Origin: Pelagimonas sp017744045
GTDB lineage: Bacteria > Pseudomonadota > Alphaproteobacteria > Rhodobacterales > Rhodobacteraceae
Strand: one strand, 5' to 3'
Assembly (NCBI RefSeq): GCF_017744045.1
Contig: NZ_JAGHRD010000003.1
Length of the DNA: 64,000 nt
The position numbers were made by a program, and so were the translations under genes. Within the stretch, counting starts at the first letter, position 1. Every line of letters begins with the position of its first letter. The notes beneath the pieces are model-generated. The model saw only the letters and a program-made list of their open reading frames with translations, made no database searches and was not told the DNA's origin. Positions 1 to 8,881 of the stretch are shown piece by piece.

Positions 1-1695
1 GGCGTTGGCAGCGAAACCGACCCTTATCTGAGCCCGCTCAAGCATATGGCCAAGACCGAGGTGCCGATCCTGCGCGCCGACTGGTTTGCTGCCACCGCCT
101 CGGTCTCGCCGCTTTATTACGATCTGCTGGGTCTGCCGGACACGGTTCAGGGGCTGGAAAAGCTGTTGAACCTGGACATGGTCAAGAACATCCAGAACGA
201 ACAGGTTGTCCGCGCCGGTTTCCAGGATTCAGGCGTGTCGACCAACAACCGCCTGATCGAGCGTCACGCGCTTGGCACCGGATTCTTCTGGACGTCGTAT
301 GACTTTGCCGGATCGAAAGGGCGTCAGAGCTTTTTCGAATATCCGCTGGGTCCGAAAGAAGCCTATGGCGAAGAGCTGGCCTTTAACCATGATGGGGGCG
401 AGTCGATCTTTACCCTGCCCAACGGGTTTCACGCCTATTACCTGAACACGGCCGAAGGCGAGCGTCTGGATGTTGGCCCAACCAGCATTGTGCGTGACGA
501 TGACTATTCCGACGGCACCGGCGAGGTGGTGAACGGCATCAGCTGTATTTCCTGCCACTCCAAGGGCATTCGCTACAATGATGATAGCGTGCGTGATGTG
601 GCCATGGGCAACCTGTCCCTGTCCCCTTCGAGCCGTCAGACCATCGACGCGATCTATCCGGGCAATGACGTGGTGCAGGACTGGTTCAAGAAAGACCAAC
701 AGGCGTTTTTTGACACGCTGACCTCGGCCGGGATTGACCCGGAGACCACCGCCGGTGGGCTTGAGCCGGTGCGCGGGCTGTTTGTCTATTATGTCGATCA
801 CTTTGTCGATCTGCAGCAGGCCGCAAACGAGCTGGGCATGCCCGAGGAAGAGCTGCGCAAGCGCATGCCTTTTGTTGGCCACCAGTTCGCCAGCCTGATG
901 ACCCGTCTGGAGCAAAGCCCGATTGCCCGGGATGAATGGACAGCGGCCTATCCGGTTCTGCTGGAGAAGCTGACCGATTACCGTCCCTATGTGAATGATC
1001 ACAAAGCGCCAGCCAACCTGACCCACACCGTGGCCGCGGTGGTCAAGGACACCCCATATGAGCCGCCGGTGAAAAAGGATGATCATTCGGTCTACGCCCC
1101 ACCGCCTGCGAAAAAGCACGTGCCAGACACGACCTATGCAGATGTGGCCAAGCCTGATCACAAAGCCTATGACCCGGTTGCCCATTCGGTGCCTAGCCAG
1201 TCGCACCTGACGGTGTACACCGACAAGCCGACCTATTCGGTGGGCGAAGGTCTGCAGGTCTATATCGAGCCGCGCCATGATTGCCGCTTGACCCTGATCT
1301 CGATTGACGACCGTCACCAGAGCTGCGTTCTGTATCCTTTCCCTGGTCTCGATGACATCGTGATCAAAGGCGGCAGCCAGTATGTCTTCCCGCCCAAGGG
1401 CACCTTGCGCACCACGCATGAAGGTCTGGAAACCATTCTGGCCATCTGTAATGGCGGTCATGATGCGATTGATCTGCACACCCGCGACACATCCAAAGTG
1501 TCCTGTGCCGCCGATCACAAGCCGCTGACCAAAGACCAGTATGAAACCGTCGTGAACGAAGTTCTGGCGCTGGATCTGGGGGATGATCACGGCAAGGACA
1601 AGCATAGCCCGGCCGGTGTCGATTATCGCGGCGTGAGCGATCACAACCCGAAAATCGTCAAATCCCAGATCTCGGTCGTTGTGACCGCACATTAA
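1..1695 (+). CDS. Haem-motif DUF4384-like envelope protein (5' end outside window)
   Basis: The reading frame is open from base 1, so the gene begins upstream; the first internal ATG is at 46 and about 564 codons are visible. A single c-type haem motif (CISCH) encoded near 544-558 suggests a periplasmic location. After a Pro/His/Lys/Asp-rich linker (about residues 340-390 counted from base 46) the C-terminal part, with the run YSVGEGLQVYIEP and later FPPKGTLR, resembles the DUF4384 domain found in envelope-associated proteins. The OmpA-domain gene follows after 15 bases, behind a strong ribosome site, so the two are probably cotranscribed. The haem protein's biochemical role is not known to me. 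The DUF4384 assignment is by pattern recognition and is moderately sure; the haem motif is seen directly. Confidence 0.75.
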   Translation, partial: GVGSETDPYLSPLKHMAKTEVPILRADWFAATASVSPLYYDLLGLPDTVQGLEKLLNLDMVKNIQNEQVVRAGFQDSGVSTNNRLIERHALGTGFFWTSYDFAGSKGRQSFFEYPLGPKEAYGEELAFNHDGGESIFTLPNGFHAYYLNTAEGERLDVGPTSIVRDDDYSDGTGEVVNGISCISCHSKGIRYNDDSVRDVAMGNLSLSPSSRQTIDAIYPGNDVVQDWFKKDQQAFFDTLTSAGIDPETTAGGLEPVRGLFVYYVDHFVDLQQAANELGMPEEELRKRMPFVGHQFASLMTRLEQSPIARDEWTAAYPVLLEKLTDYRPYVNDHKAPANLTHTVAAVVKDTPYEPPVKKDDHSVYAPPPAKKHVPDTTYADVAKPDHKAYDPVAHSVPSQSHLTVYTDKPTYSVGEGLQVYIEPRHDCRLTLISIDDRHQSCVLYPFPGLDDIVIKGGSQYVFPPKGTLRTTHEGLETILAICNGGHDAIDLHTRDTSKVSCAADHKPLTKDQYETVVNEVLALDLGDDHGKDKHSPAGVDYRGVSDHNPKIVKSQISVVVTAH

Positions 1696-1710
1696 GAACA
1701 GGAGGCGGAG

Positions 1711-2553
1711 ATGTTGAAGAAAACCCTGATAACCTCCGCGCTCTGCCTGGGGCTGCCTCTGGTGGCCCCCATGGCAGCCCAAGCGCAAAGCGGAGAGATT
1801 TTCATTCCAGGTGCAGGGGATGCCCTGCCCGAGATCAAGGCGAAACCCACCAACCCGTTGGCGCGCTGCATGTTCGATGCCTCGGCGGCGAATTGTGCTG
1901 ATATTGGCCGGGATGATAGCGGCGTGCAGTTCGAAAGCGCCGTGGCCCCACAATACGAGACTCTGGTGCTGGACCTGAACGACCACAAGGTCGCGATCAG
2001 CACCGAGCCTCCGGCCAAGCCACCGGTCTATGATGCGCCGCCCGCGCCGGTGCATAAGGACCCGAAAAAGGCCCCGGATTACACCGCCAAGCCCAGCCAT
2101 GATCCGAACTATGCCGCGGGACATACGCCGCCACCGGCGCATGACCCTTATGCGGGGGGCAAGATCGCCCTGCCCTCGGTCGCGATCTCGATTGAGTTTG
2201 ATTACAACAGCGACCACATCCGCGCCGATCAACTGGGCAAGCTGACCCAGCTGGTGGCTGCGCTACAGGACCCGGCCCTTTCGGGCACACCTTACGCGGT
2301 GATCGGCCATACGGATTCCGCTGGGTCCGAAGGGTATAATTGCGATCTGTCGCTGCGCCGTGCGGCATCGGTGACCCGAGCGCTGGAGAGCAGCTATGTG
2401 CAATTGCCGCTCTACCCGGTGGGGTTTGGGGAATATGTGCTCAAGAACGAGTATAACCCGAAAGCCCCGGAAAACCGCCGTGTGACATTCCTGCGCTTGC
2501 CGGATCACCCAGGGACGGTTTTGCAGACGGCCAATGCCGTGTGCCACTATTGA
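1711..2553 (+). CDS. OmpA-family peptidoglycan-binding protein
   Basis: 280 residues. The N-terminus is a clear Sec signal peptide (MLKKTLITSALCLGLPL, cut after AQA). The middle is a Pro/His/Tyr/Asp/Lys-rich linker (about residues 90-150). The C-terminal ~120 residues are an OmpA-like domain: SIEFDYNSDHI, then IGHTDSAGS and the closing NRRVTFLRL. Such domains bind the diaminopimelate of peptidoglycan, which would place the protein between cell wall and outer membrane. The start is supported by AGGAGGCGGAG just before the ATG. It sits immediately behind the haem/DUF4384-like gene and shares its linker composition, suggesting they work as a pair at the cell wall. Two cysteines (in ARCMFDASAANCAD) lie just past the signal peptide. 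Confidence 0.88.
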   Translation: MLKKTLITSALCLGLPLVAPMAAQAQSGEIFIPGAGDALPEIKAKPTNPLARCMFDASAANCADIGRDDSGVQFESAVAPQYETLVLDLNDHKVAISTEPPAKPPVYDAPPAPVHKDPKKAPDYTAKPSHDPNYAAGHTPPPAHDPYAGGKIALPSVAISIEFDYNSDHIRADQLGKLTQLVAALQDPALSGTPYAVIGHTDSAGSEGYNCDLSLRRAASVTRALESSYVQLPLYPVGFGEYVLKNEYNPKAPENRRVTFLRLPDHPGTVLQTANAVCHY

Positions 2554-2604
2554 ACGATTACCACTATGACCAACATCAGCGGGGCGCGTGACATCACGGG
2601 CCCC

Positions 2605-2654
2605 GCATCCAAATTCCGTGGACGGAATTTGCAAAAGTTTTATTTAAAACTTTT
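2605..2654 (+). repeat. Bipartite palindromic intergenic repeat, copy 1
   Basis: Conserved lead GCATCC, then palindrome one (AAATTCCGT-GG-ACGGAATTT, 2611-2630), then GC, then palindrome two (AAAAGTTTT-ATTT-AAAACTTTT, 2633-2654). Three more copies lie in this window. This one sits between the convergent OmpA-domain and SRPBCC genes, where it could end transcription from either side. Confidence 0.85.
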
Positions 2655-2661
2655 AATTGCG

Positions 2662-3123
2662 TTACCCTTTCAGGCGATTTTCCAGATCTTTGGCCAGCAG
2701 GCCCATGCGGTTGCGGAAACGCTTGTCGATCCCGCCCTTGGCCAGTTTCAGCGATTGCACCAACAGCCGCGCTGACAGGGTCTTGGGCAGAAATTCCGTC
2801 ACCACCCCAATCCGCGTACGCGAACGTGACAGAGCAACCAGATCCACGGTTGTACGCGCCTCTAGCCCGCCGGAAATGCTGGTGAACACCAATTGCTCTG
2901 GCGCGCTGTACTCGGCCAGCTCAATATCCGCCGTCCGCGTCTTGCCACGAAAGCGAAACCCAGCCTGCCAGGCCATCCCGGCAGCCACCTGCCCCGGATC
3001 ATTGGTGCGACGCACATCGATCCCACGGCGCAGCACCTGACGTTCGATCCCGTCGAAATCCGTCACCTCGGCAAAGACCCGATCCAGGGGGGCTTCGATA
3101 TCTTCGCGTGCTGTCAGTTCCAT
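2662..3123 (-). CDS. SRPBCC-family protein
   Basis: 153 residues from the ATG at 3123 (MELTAREDIEAPLDRVF). The opening 'REDIEAPLDRVFAEVTDFDGIER' type pattern and the alternating strands that follow match SRPBCC/START-like ligand-binding proteins (polyketide cyclase/CoxG-like). A longer in-frame start at 3201 would run into the stop of the upstream Nudix gene and lacks family similarity, so the shorter form is preferred. It lies 53 bases downstream of the NADH pyrophosphatase gene on the same strand and may be read from it. The ligand is unknown. Confidence 0.75.
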   Translation of the reverse strand: MELTAREDIEAPLDRVFAEVTDFDGIERQVLRRGIDVRRTNDPGQVAAGMAWQAGFRFRGKTRTADIELAEYSAPEQLVFTSISGGLEARTTVDLVALSRSRTRIGVVTEFLPKTLSARLLVQSLKLAKGGIDKRFRNRMGLLAKDLENRLKG

Positions 3124-3176
3124 ATGCTCGACCCATTTGTGGTGTTTGTTAACGAATTCATAGCCGAGTTTTGCCG

Positions 3177-4145
3177 TTAATCCAATCGATCTGCCAGCCA
3201 ATTTCTGATGAGAAAATGCGCAATCGCCCCTTTTCGACCGGGCAGAATGTCGCTGCGCTGTCCGGCATAGGCCTCGATCATATCCTCGCGGCTGACCCAG
3301 CGCGCATCCTCAAGCTCATTGGGGTCCAGCGTGATCGCGTCATCCAAGGCCTCGCCATGGCAGCCGATCATCAAAGAGGACGGAAAAGCCCAGGGCTGGC
3401 TGGCGAGATAGCGCACAGGACCAACCGGCACGCCCGCCTCTTCCATCACCTCACGCCGCACCGCCGCCTCGATGGTTTCGCCCGGTTCCAGAAAGCCTGC
3501 GAGGCAGGAATACATGCCCTCGGGCCAACCCGGCGAGCGGCCCAACAGGGTTTTGTTGCCACGGGTGATCAGCATGATCACCACCGGATCGGTGCGCGGA
3601 AAATGCTGGGTGCCGCAGCTGGGGCAAATGCTTTGCCATCCGGCCTGATACCACTCGGTTTTCGCGCCGCATTTGCTGCAAAACCCATGGCTGGCATGCC
3701 AGGCAAAGATCGAGCGCATGGTCGCCGCCAGCTCTGCATCACGGGCCGAGAGCCGGGTCATGATCCCGCGCAGCTCCGCAAAGCGTTCATCGCCTTCAAA
3801 GCTTGGGTGGCGCTGCTCGCTGGGATCGATGAATTGTTTCAACGCCTCGCTATCCAGCCCCTCGGGTTCCCAGACAGACAGGTCATGGGCAAACAGCGCC
3901 GCGCCATTTTCGCGCCCCAAAAGCATCGGCGCGCTGCGCGCCTCGGCCAGTACAGGATGGGTCATCGGCACGCGCACCAGATCCAACGCGCCGTCGCCCG
4001 AGATCAGCGGTTTTCCCCGCCAAATCAGGGCACAACGGGTGTCCGGGGCCTGCATCGCTGCCGCCAAAGCCGGGATATCACCCCGTAAATCCGCGGCCCG
4101 ATCCAGGTCAGAGCCCCCAAAAGTAACCGTTTCTGCGTGCTTCAT
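3177..4145 (-). CDS. nudC: NAD(+)/NADH pyrophosphatase (NudC-type Nudix hydrolase)
   Basis: 322 residues from the ATG at 4145, which has AAGAGG upstream; an upstream in-frame extension to 4388 lacks support. A zinc ribbon is formed by C156, C159, C174 and C177. The Nudix box spans residues 217-239 (GFLEPGE...REVMEEAGV). The downstream SQPWAFP motif (249-255) is diagnostic for the NudC group, which hydrolyses NAD(H) to NMN(H) and AMP and can remove NAD caps from RNA. The N-terminal ~130 residues are the usual family-specific domain. It is divergent from the nucleotidase gene at 4324, so two nucleotide-processing enzymes share one intergenic region, the first cytosolic and the second periplasmic. 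Confidence 0.92.
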   Translation of the reverse strand: MKHAETVTFGGSDLDRAADLRGDIPALAAAMQAPDTRCALIWRGKPLISGDGALDLVRVPMTHPVLAEARSAPMLLGRENGAALFAHDLSVWEPEGLDSEALKQFIDPSEQRHPSFEGDERFAELRGIMTRLSARDAELAATMRSIFAWHASHGFCSKCGAKTEWYQAGWQSICPSCGTQHFPRTDPVVIMLITRGNKTLLGRSPGWPEGMYSCLAGFLEPGETIEAAVRREVMEEAGVPVGPVRYLASQPWAFPSSLMIGCHGEALDDAITLDPNELEDARWVSREDMIEAYAGQRSDILPGRKGAIAHFLIRNWLADRLD

Positions 4146-4323
4146 GTAGCTGCCTCTTTTTACGGCGCGACTGTGGCCTGCTTTGGCGCGGGACGCAACG
4201 GCAAGCGACGCGAAAAACTGTGATGCCTTGCAACCCCGGGAATCATGGTATCCTGTCACAATCCTGTTGAGAGTCGCTGCCACATAAGCAGAAGGACCAA
4301 CCAAAAATACAAAGAGGTTACTC

Positions 4324-6297
4324 ATGTCCAACACATTCAATAAACTGTCGCGCCGCCAATTTCTGGCCAGCACCACCGCTGGTGCCACGATGATCGCCCT
4401 GCACCCCTATTCTGCGGCGGCGTCCTCAAATCAGGCGCATCTGCGTATCCTGGAAACCACCGATATCCACGTGCATGTGCACCCCTATGATTACTACGCG
4501 GACAAACCCCGCGACACGGTTGGGCTGAGCCGGGCTGCCTCGATCATCAACGAAATCCGTGCCGAGGCCACCAACAGCCTGCTGGTCGATAATGGCGACT
4601 TTTTGCAGGGCAACCCGATGGGCGATTACATCGCCTATGAGCGCGGTATGAAAGAGGGTGACATGCACCCGATCATCACCGCCTTTAATACGCTGGGCTA
4701 TGACGCGGCCACCATCGGCAACCACGAATTCAACTATGGTCTCGACTTTCTGATGAAATCCGCCGCCGGGGCCGAGTTCCCGATTGTTCTGGCCAATATC
4801 GCCAAGGAACAGGGGGCAAGCGCGCGCGAAGACAAGACCCTGTTCAAACCCTATTCGATCCTTGAGCGCGAATTGACCGACGGCAATGGCGACACCCACC
4901 CGATCAAGGTTGGCGTGATTGGCTTCACCCCGCCGCAGGTCATGAACTGGGATCGCCGCCATCTTGAGGGCAAAGTCTCGGCCCGTGACATCGTCGAGAC
5001 CGCCAAAGCCTTTATCCCTGAAATGAAAGAACAAGGCGCGGATGTCATCATCGCCCTGTCGCATTCGGGCATTGGCTCGGCGGATCATGCTGACGGCATG
5101 GAAAACGCCTCGGTTCCGCTGGCAGCTGTTGACGGGATTGACGCGCTGGTCACCGGGCATTCGCACCTGGTCTTCCCCTCGGCCACCTATGCGGATTACG
5201 CCGCTGTGGACGCGGAAAAGGGCACCATCCACGGCAAGCCCGCTGTCATGGGCGGTTTCTGGGGCTCGCATCTGGGTGTGATCGATCTGCTGCTGGAACG
5301 CGAGGGCAATGAATGGCGCGTGGTCACCACCACCTCGGAATCCCGCCCAATCTCCAAGCGCAACGAAGATCGCTCCATCACCGCACTGGTCGAGGATGAT
5401 CAGGCGGTTCTGGCGGCCACCGCCAAAGATCACGAAGAAACGCTGGCCTATGTGCGCCGCGCTGTCGGCAAGACATCCGCCCCGCTACATTCCTATTTCG
5501 CGCTGGTGGCCGATGATCCTTCGGTTCAAATCGTCTCCATCGCGCAGAAATGGTATGTCGAACAGATGCTGAAAGGCACCGAACACGAAGGCCTGCCGGT
5601 GCTCTCTGCTGCCGCGCCATTCAAGGCCGGTGGCCGCGGTGGCCCGGAATATTACACCGATGTGGCCGTGGGTGATGTGGCGATCAAAAACGTCTCTGAC
5701 CTCTATCTCTACCCCAACACCGTGCGCGCGGTGCGGGTCACCGGGGCGCAGGTCAAGGGCTGGCTGGAACGTTCGGCCGGGATGTTCAACCAGATCGATG
5801 CGGGCTCCAAGGACGCCATCCTGCTCAACCCCTCCTTCCCGTCCTACAACTTTGATGTGATCGACGGGGTGACCTATCAGATCGACCTCAGCCAGCCCTC
5901 GCGCTTTGCCCCCAAAGGAGAGCTGCTGGACGAAGGCGCAAGCCGGATTGTCGACCTGAAATTCAACGGCGAACCGGTGACCGATGATATGGAGTTCATC
6001 ATCGCCACCAACAATTACCGCGCTTCTGGTGGTGGCAACTTCCCAGGCACCAAAGACACGATCGTGTTTGAGGCCCCGGACACCAACCGCGACGTGATCG
6101 TGCGTTATATCGTTGAGCAAGGCACCATTGACCCCAAGGCGGATGCCAACTGGTCCTTTGCCCCGCTGGATGGGACCACCGTGCTGTTCGAAACCGGGCC
6201 CAAGGCGCGTGACTATATCGACGATGTCAAAGGTGTGAGCATTGAGGATGCCGGGGATGGTGCCGATGGGTTCGCGGCCTTCCGCATCAAGCTTTAG
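4324..6297 (+). CDS. cpdB: 2',3'-cyclic-nucleotide 2'-phosphodiesterase/3'-nucleotidase, Tat-exported
   Basis: 657 residues, the usual CpdB length. The N-terminus carries a twin-arginine signal (SRRQFLAS, R10-R11), so export is as a folded metalloprotein. The metallophosphoesterase domain shows TTDIHVH (D47, H49), DNGD (90-92 region), GNHE (132-135) and, later, the GHSH-type motif TGHSHLVF. The C-terminal half is the 5'-nucleotidase substrate-binding domain, including SYNFDVIDGV and NNYRASGGGNF. It hydrolyses 2',3'-cyclic nucleotides and 3'-nucleotides in the periplasm to scavenge phosphate and nucleosides. The start is supported by AGAGG nine bases upstream. A strong terminator follows at 6321. 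Confidence 0.93.
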   Translation: MSNTFNKLSRRQFLASTTAGATMIALHPYSAAASSNQAHLRILETTDIHVHVHPYDYYADKPRDTVGLSRAASIINEIRAEATNSLLVDNGDFLQGNPMGDYIAYERGMKEGDMHPIITAFNTLGYDAATIGNHEFNYGLDFLMKSAAGAEFPIVLANIAKEQGASAREDKTLFKPYSILERELTDGNGDTHPIKVGVIGFTPPQVMNWDRRHLEGKVSARDIVETAKAFIPEMKEQGADVIIALSHSGIGSADHADGMENASVPLAAVDGIDALVTGHSHLVFPSATYADYAAVDAEKGTIHGKPAVMGGFWGSHLGVIDLLLEREGNEWRVVTTTSESRPISKRNEDRSITALVEDDQAVLAATAKDHEETLAYVRRAVGKTSAPLHSYFALVADDPSVQIVSIAQKWYVEQMLKGTEHEGLPVLSAAAPFKAGGRGGPEYYTDVAVGDVAIKNVSDLYLYPNTVRAVRVTGAQVKGWLERSAGMFNQIDAGSKDAILLNPSFPSYNFDVIDGVTYQIDLSQPSRFAPKGELLDEGASRIVDLKFNGEPVTDDMEFIIATNNYRASGGGNFPGTKDTIVFEAPDTNRDVIVRYIVEQGTIDPKADANWSFAPLDGTTVLFETGPKARDYIDDVKGVSIEDAGDGADGFAAFRIKL

Positions 6298-6320
6298 GGC
6301 GCTCCAATAACAGACACCAC

Positions 6321-6353
6321 AAACAGGCGCGGCATAACAACCGCGCCTGTTTT
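6321..6353 (+). terminator. Rho-independent terminator after cpdB
   Basis: A 12-base perfect stem (AAACAGGCGCGG / CCGCGCCTGTTT) around the loop CATAACAA, followed only by a short T run. It is placed 24 bases after the cpdB stop. Confidence 0.7.
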
Positions 6354-6490
6354 CCAGGTATGCGGAGTGCCTGCGGGATGGTGGGTGGGGCGAGGTCAGC
6401 TTGCTGACCAGCGTCCGCCCCCATCCCCCGCGTGACTTTTGCCGCGCCCTCGCCTATGCCAAGGGCAAAGCAGCAGTTCAGGACTACCTC

Positions 6491-6829
6491 ATGTACAAGT
6501 TCCTCGCCGGTATGATCTTTATGGCCGCCTTGGCCGCCTTTTTCACCAAGCCCGGCCCCGATGCCGCCGAGGCAGAGTTGAAAAGCCAACTCATGACCGC
6601 GATCAGCACGCAAAAACTGGGCGAACAAGATGGGCTTAACGCCGCCGCCCTGTTGGCCTGCCGTCTGGATCCCAATAGCTGTTACGACCTGCTGCGCAGC
6701 GGCATCGATCTCACTTACGAAGACCGCTACCTCTACGCCAAGCTCGACCTGGACGGGTTTGAGCGCCAGGCCAGCTGTTACGGTCTCTACACCAAGTTCT
6801 ACTGCCCGGGCGGCTTGCAAAAACAATGA
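6491..6829 (+). CDS. Small membrane-anchored/secreted protein, possibly DUF4359-like
   Basis: 112 residues from the ATG at 6491; the frame stays open upstream to 6401, but MYKFLAGMIFMAALAAFF is a natural signal/anchor start. After this N-terminal hydrophobic segment the protein is soluble, with four cysteines (in LLACRLDPNSC, then QASCYG and FYCPGG) that could form two disulfides in the periplasm. The pattern brings DUF4359 proteins to mind, but that is from memory only. It overlaps the following HAD phosphatase by four bases (ATGA), so the two are translationally coupled. No function can be assigned. Confidence 0.65.
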   Translation: MYKFLAGMIFMAALAAFFTKPGPDAAEAELKSQLMTAISTQKLGEQDGLNAAALLACRLDPNSCYDLLRSGIDLTYEDRYLYAKLDLDGFERQASCYGLYTKFYCPGGLQKQ

Positions 6830-7464
6830 CTTACCAAGGCGTGATCTTTGATCTCGATGGAACGCTGTTGGACACCGAAGCCATGGCGCGCCGCGCCGGG
6901 GAACACGCGTTTCAGACGCTCGGGTTAGACGTGCCCGATGGGTTCTTTGACAGCCTGGTCGGGGTGGATTTTGACACGGGCATGGCCCGGATCATCGCCC
7001 GCTGGCCCGATTTGGATACGGACCGCCTCAACCAGCTTTGGTATGAAAAATCACGCGAATTGCACCACCAGGGCATCCCGCAAAAGCCCGGCGTTGCGCA
7101 GATCCTGGATCATATCGACCGGCTGAACCTGCCAAAGGCCATCGCGACCTCGTCCTTTCGGGACTCTGCCCAGCACAAATTGCAGGCCGCCGGGTTGGCG
7201 GATCGGTTTGACATCGTGATTTCGGTGGATTGCGTAAACCGGGCCAAACCGGCCCCCGATCCGTATCTTTTGGCGGCGGAACGCCTTGGCATCGCCCCAA
7301 CCGCTTGCCTGGCCTTTGAAGATAGCGAGACCGGCGCGCAATCCGCTTTTGCCGCCGGGATGTACGTGGTCCTGATCCCCGACACCGCCCCGGTCAGCGG
7401 CCAATACGCCCACCATATGGCCGCTGACCTGCTGGCTGGCGCTGGCAAAGCCGGCTTGATTTAG
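6826..7464 (+). CDS. HAD-superfamily phosphatase (phosphoglycolate/beta-phosphoglucomutase-like)
   Basis: 212 residues. Motif I is FDLDGTLLDT, giving the nucleophile D9 and acid D11. Motif II is the Ser/Thr in ATSS; motif III is the lysine in RAKPAPDPYLLAA; motif IV is FEDSETG. The four-helix cap between motifs I and II puts it in subfamily IA, with phosphoglycolate phosphatase, GPP and YniC-like sugar phosphatases. The substrate cannot be chosen from sequence alone. Its ATG overlaps the stop of the small secreted protein before it. Confidence 0.88.
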   Translation: MTYQGVIFDLDGTLLDTEAMARRAGEHAFQTLGLDVPDGFFDSLVGVDFDTGMARIIARWPDLDTDRLNQLWYEKSRELHHQGIPQKPGVAQILDHIDRLNLPKAIATSSFRDSAQHKLQAAGLADRFDIVISVDCVNRAKPAPDPYLLAAERLGIAPTACLAFEDSETGAQSAFAAGMYVVLIPDTAPVSGQYAHHMAADLLAGAGKAGLI

Positions 7465-7511
7465 AGCGCGTTCAGTTCAATTGAATTCACTCGGCAGGTC
7501 GAACCAGCGCT

Positions 7512-8645
7512 TCAGGCTGCCAACAAACGACCCAACCATTCGCGCATGTCCTGGTCCTGCAGCGCATAGCGCCCGCGCCCCGGACGCCAGACAATTCCCC
7601 GTTCACGCAGCCCATCCAACGCCTTTTGCACCTTAGGCGCTGATGGTTTTTCGCCCATAGCCGCGCCAATCCGCGCCAAGGTCCGGGCCGCAAAGGGGGA
7701 GAACCCGCTGCCATCCTCCAACAGCACCTCTAGCACCCGGCGCTGCAACGCGGTCAGACCCTCAAACCCGCTATTTTGCGTTTGCCAGGCCAGTAAGCGC
7801 AGGCTGTCGGGATTTTGCGTGATGGTCTGACGCAGCCCGGCGCTGCCCTGCCCTCCCAATGCGTGATCGACAAGCACATGGATCAGGGTTGCGGGCTGAT
7901 TGCCCAGCAGGGAAAAGGCCGTGTCCACATCCTCGACATCCAATTGGTTGCTGTCGGAAAACCGCGCGTTCAAAGCCTCGGTCAGGGCTTCGACAAACTC
8001 CCGGCCCAAACGCGGGAATTCCTGAACATGGGCCCCGAAAAACGGCGCTTCCTTTTGCAGTACAAGCGCGTTGAGCTTGTCACGATAGGACCCGGTGCAG
8101 ATCACGCGCAAACGCCCGGCCCCATCCGCCAGTGTCGCCGGTGACATCAGCGCACGCATTCCGGTCAAAAGCGCCATCCCGTCGGCGTCATCCAATATGT
8201 CCTGAGCTTCGTCCAATATCAGGACCAGATCACGCTTTGTATATTCTAGAATATCACGCAGCAATCCAAGCACAAAACCCGCGGTAACAGAACCCGCATT
8301 TGATTTTTGTTTATCGCTTTCGCTCGAAAGATAGGACGCAATTAGCGGCGCATGTTGATCGGAAAGACTGTGCAACCCAGCCGAAACCAATACACCGTTC
8401 AAAGCCACCAGCAATTCGCCCCTTGCCCCACCGCTTTCCTGCGACCAAAGATCGCAATAGGCCAAATTTGCGCCATTCTGCCGCAGTTTTGGCATCAAGT
8501 CATTGACTAGAAATGATGTTTTTCCAACCCCCTTTGGAGAGGATAGGAAAAGGCAATTCAGGTCATGCGGCTCGTCTTTGGAAAGGAAATCGGCACAAAG
8601 GGCCTCTGACTGAAAATTTCTTTTGAAATAAAAGTTTTTGAACAT
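7512..8645 (-). CDS. AAA-family ATPase with C-terminal winged-helix-like region
   Basis: 377 residues from the ATG at 8645; an upstream GTG at 8684 is possible and neither start has a good ribosome site. Walker A is SPKGVGKTS (36-44) and Walker B is VLILDEAQD (141-149), in the style of AAA_16/ORC-STAND ATPases. A sensor-like TGSYRDKL follows. The last ~90 residues (ALQRRVLEVLLEDG onward) look like a winged helix-turn-helix. This architecture is shared by archaeal-type and orphan bacterial ATPases that move with accessory genes. The gene stands alone; its 5' part (8200-8700) is visibly richer in A and T than the flanking genes, a hint of transfer. No partner is adjacent and the role is unknown. 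Confidence 0.72.
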   Translation of the reverse strand: MFKNFYFKRNFQSEALCADFLSKDEPHDLNCLFLSSPKGVGKTSFLVNDLMPKLRQNGANLAYCDLWSQESGGARGELLVALNGVLVSAGLHSLSDQHAPLIASYLSSESDKQKSNAGSVTAGFVLGLLRDILEYTKRDLVLILDEAQDILDDADGMALLTGMRALMSPATLADGAGRLRVICTGSYRDKLNALVLQKEAPFFGAHVQEFPRLGREFVEALTEALNARFSDSNQLDVEDVDTAFSLLGNQPATLIHVLVDHALGGQGSAGLRQTITQNPDSLRLLAWQTQNSGFEGLTALQRRVLEVLLEDGSGFSPFAARTLARIGAAMGEKPSAPKVQKALDGLRERGIVWRPGRGRYALQDQDMREWLGRLLAA

Positions 8646-8881
8646 GAAAGGTCTTTCAGGATTTTCGGAAAACAATCTCAACACAAGTTGCGAAACAAAG
8701 TTTTACTCACCTTATGGTTTAATTTCACCAAGGTCCAGAACCGAATTCGCGGGCCAGGATAATTGCCGCGCAAACCCATTAATCTGCCGCGCAATACGGG
8801 CAGTATGCTGGAATTTCAATCAGTCTTATTCAGTTTCGTTACTTATTGTTAACGCAGAGCCCCATCACAGGAGCCGGAGCG

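Noticed and set aside
229..2232. 667-codon open frame on the minus strand opposite the haem protein and OmpA genes
   Set aside because: It is a shadow of two real genes in GC-rich DNA; it spans both genes antisense and shows no family motif or ribosome site.
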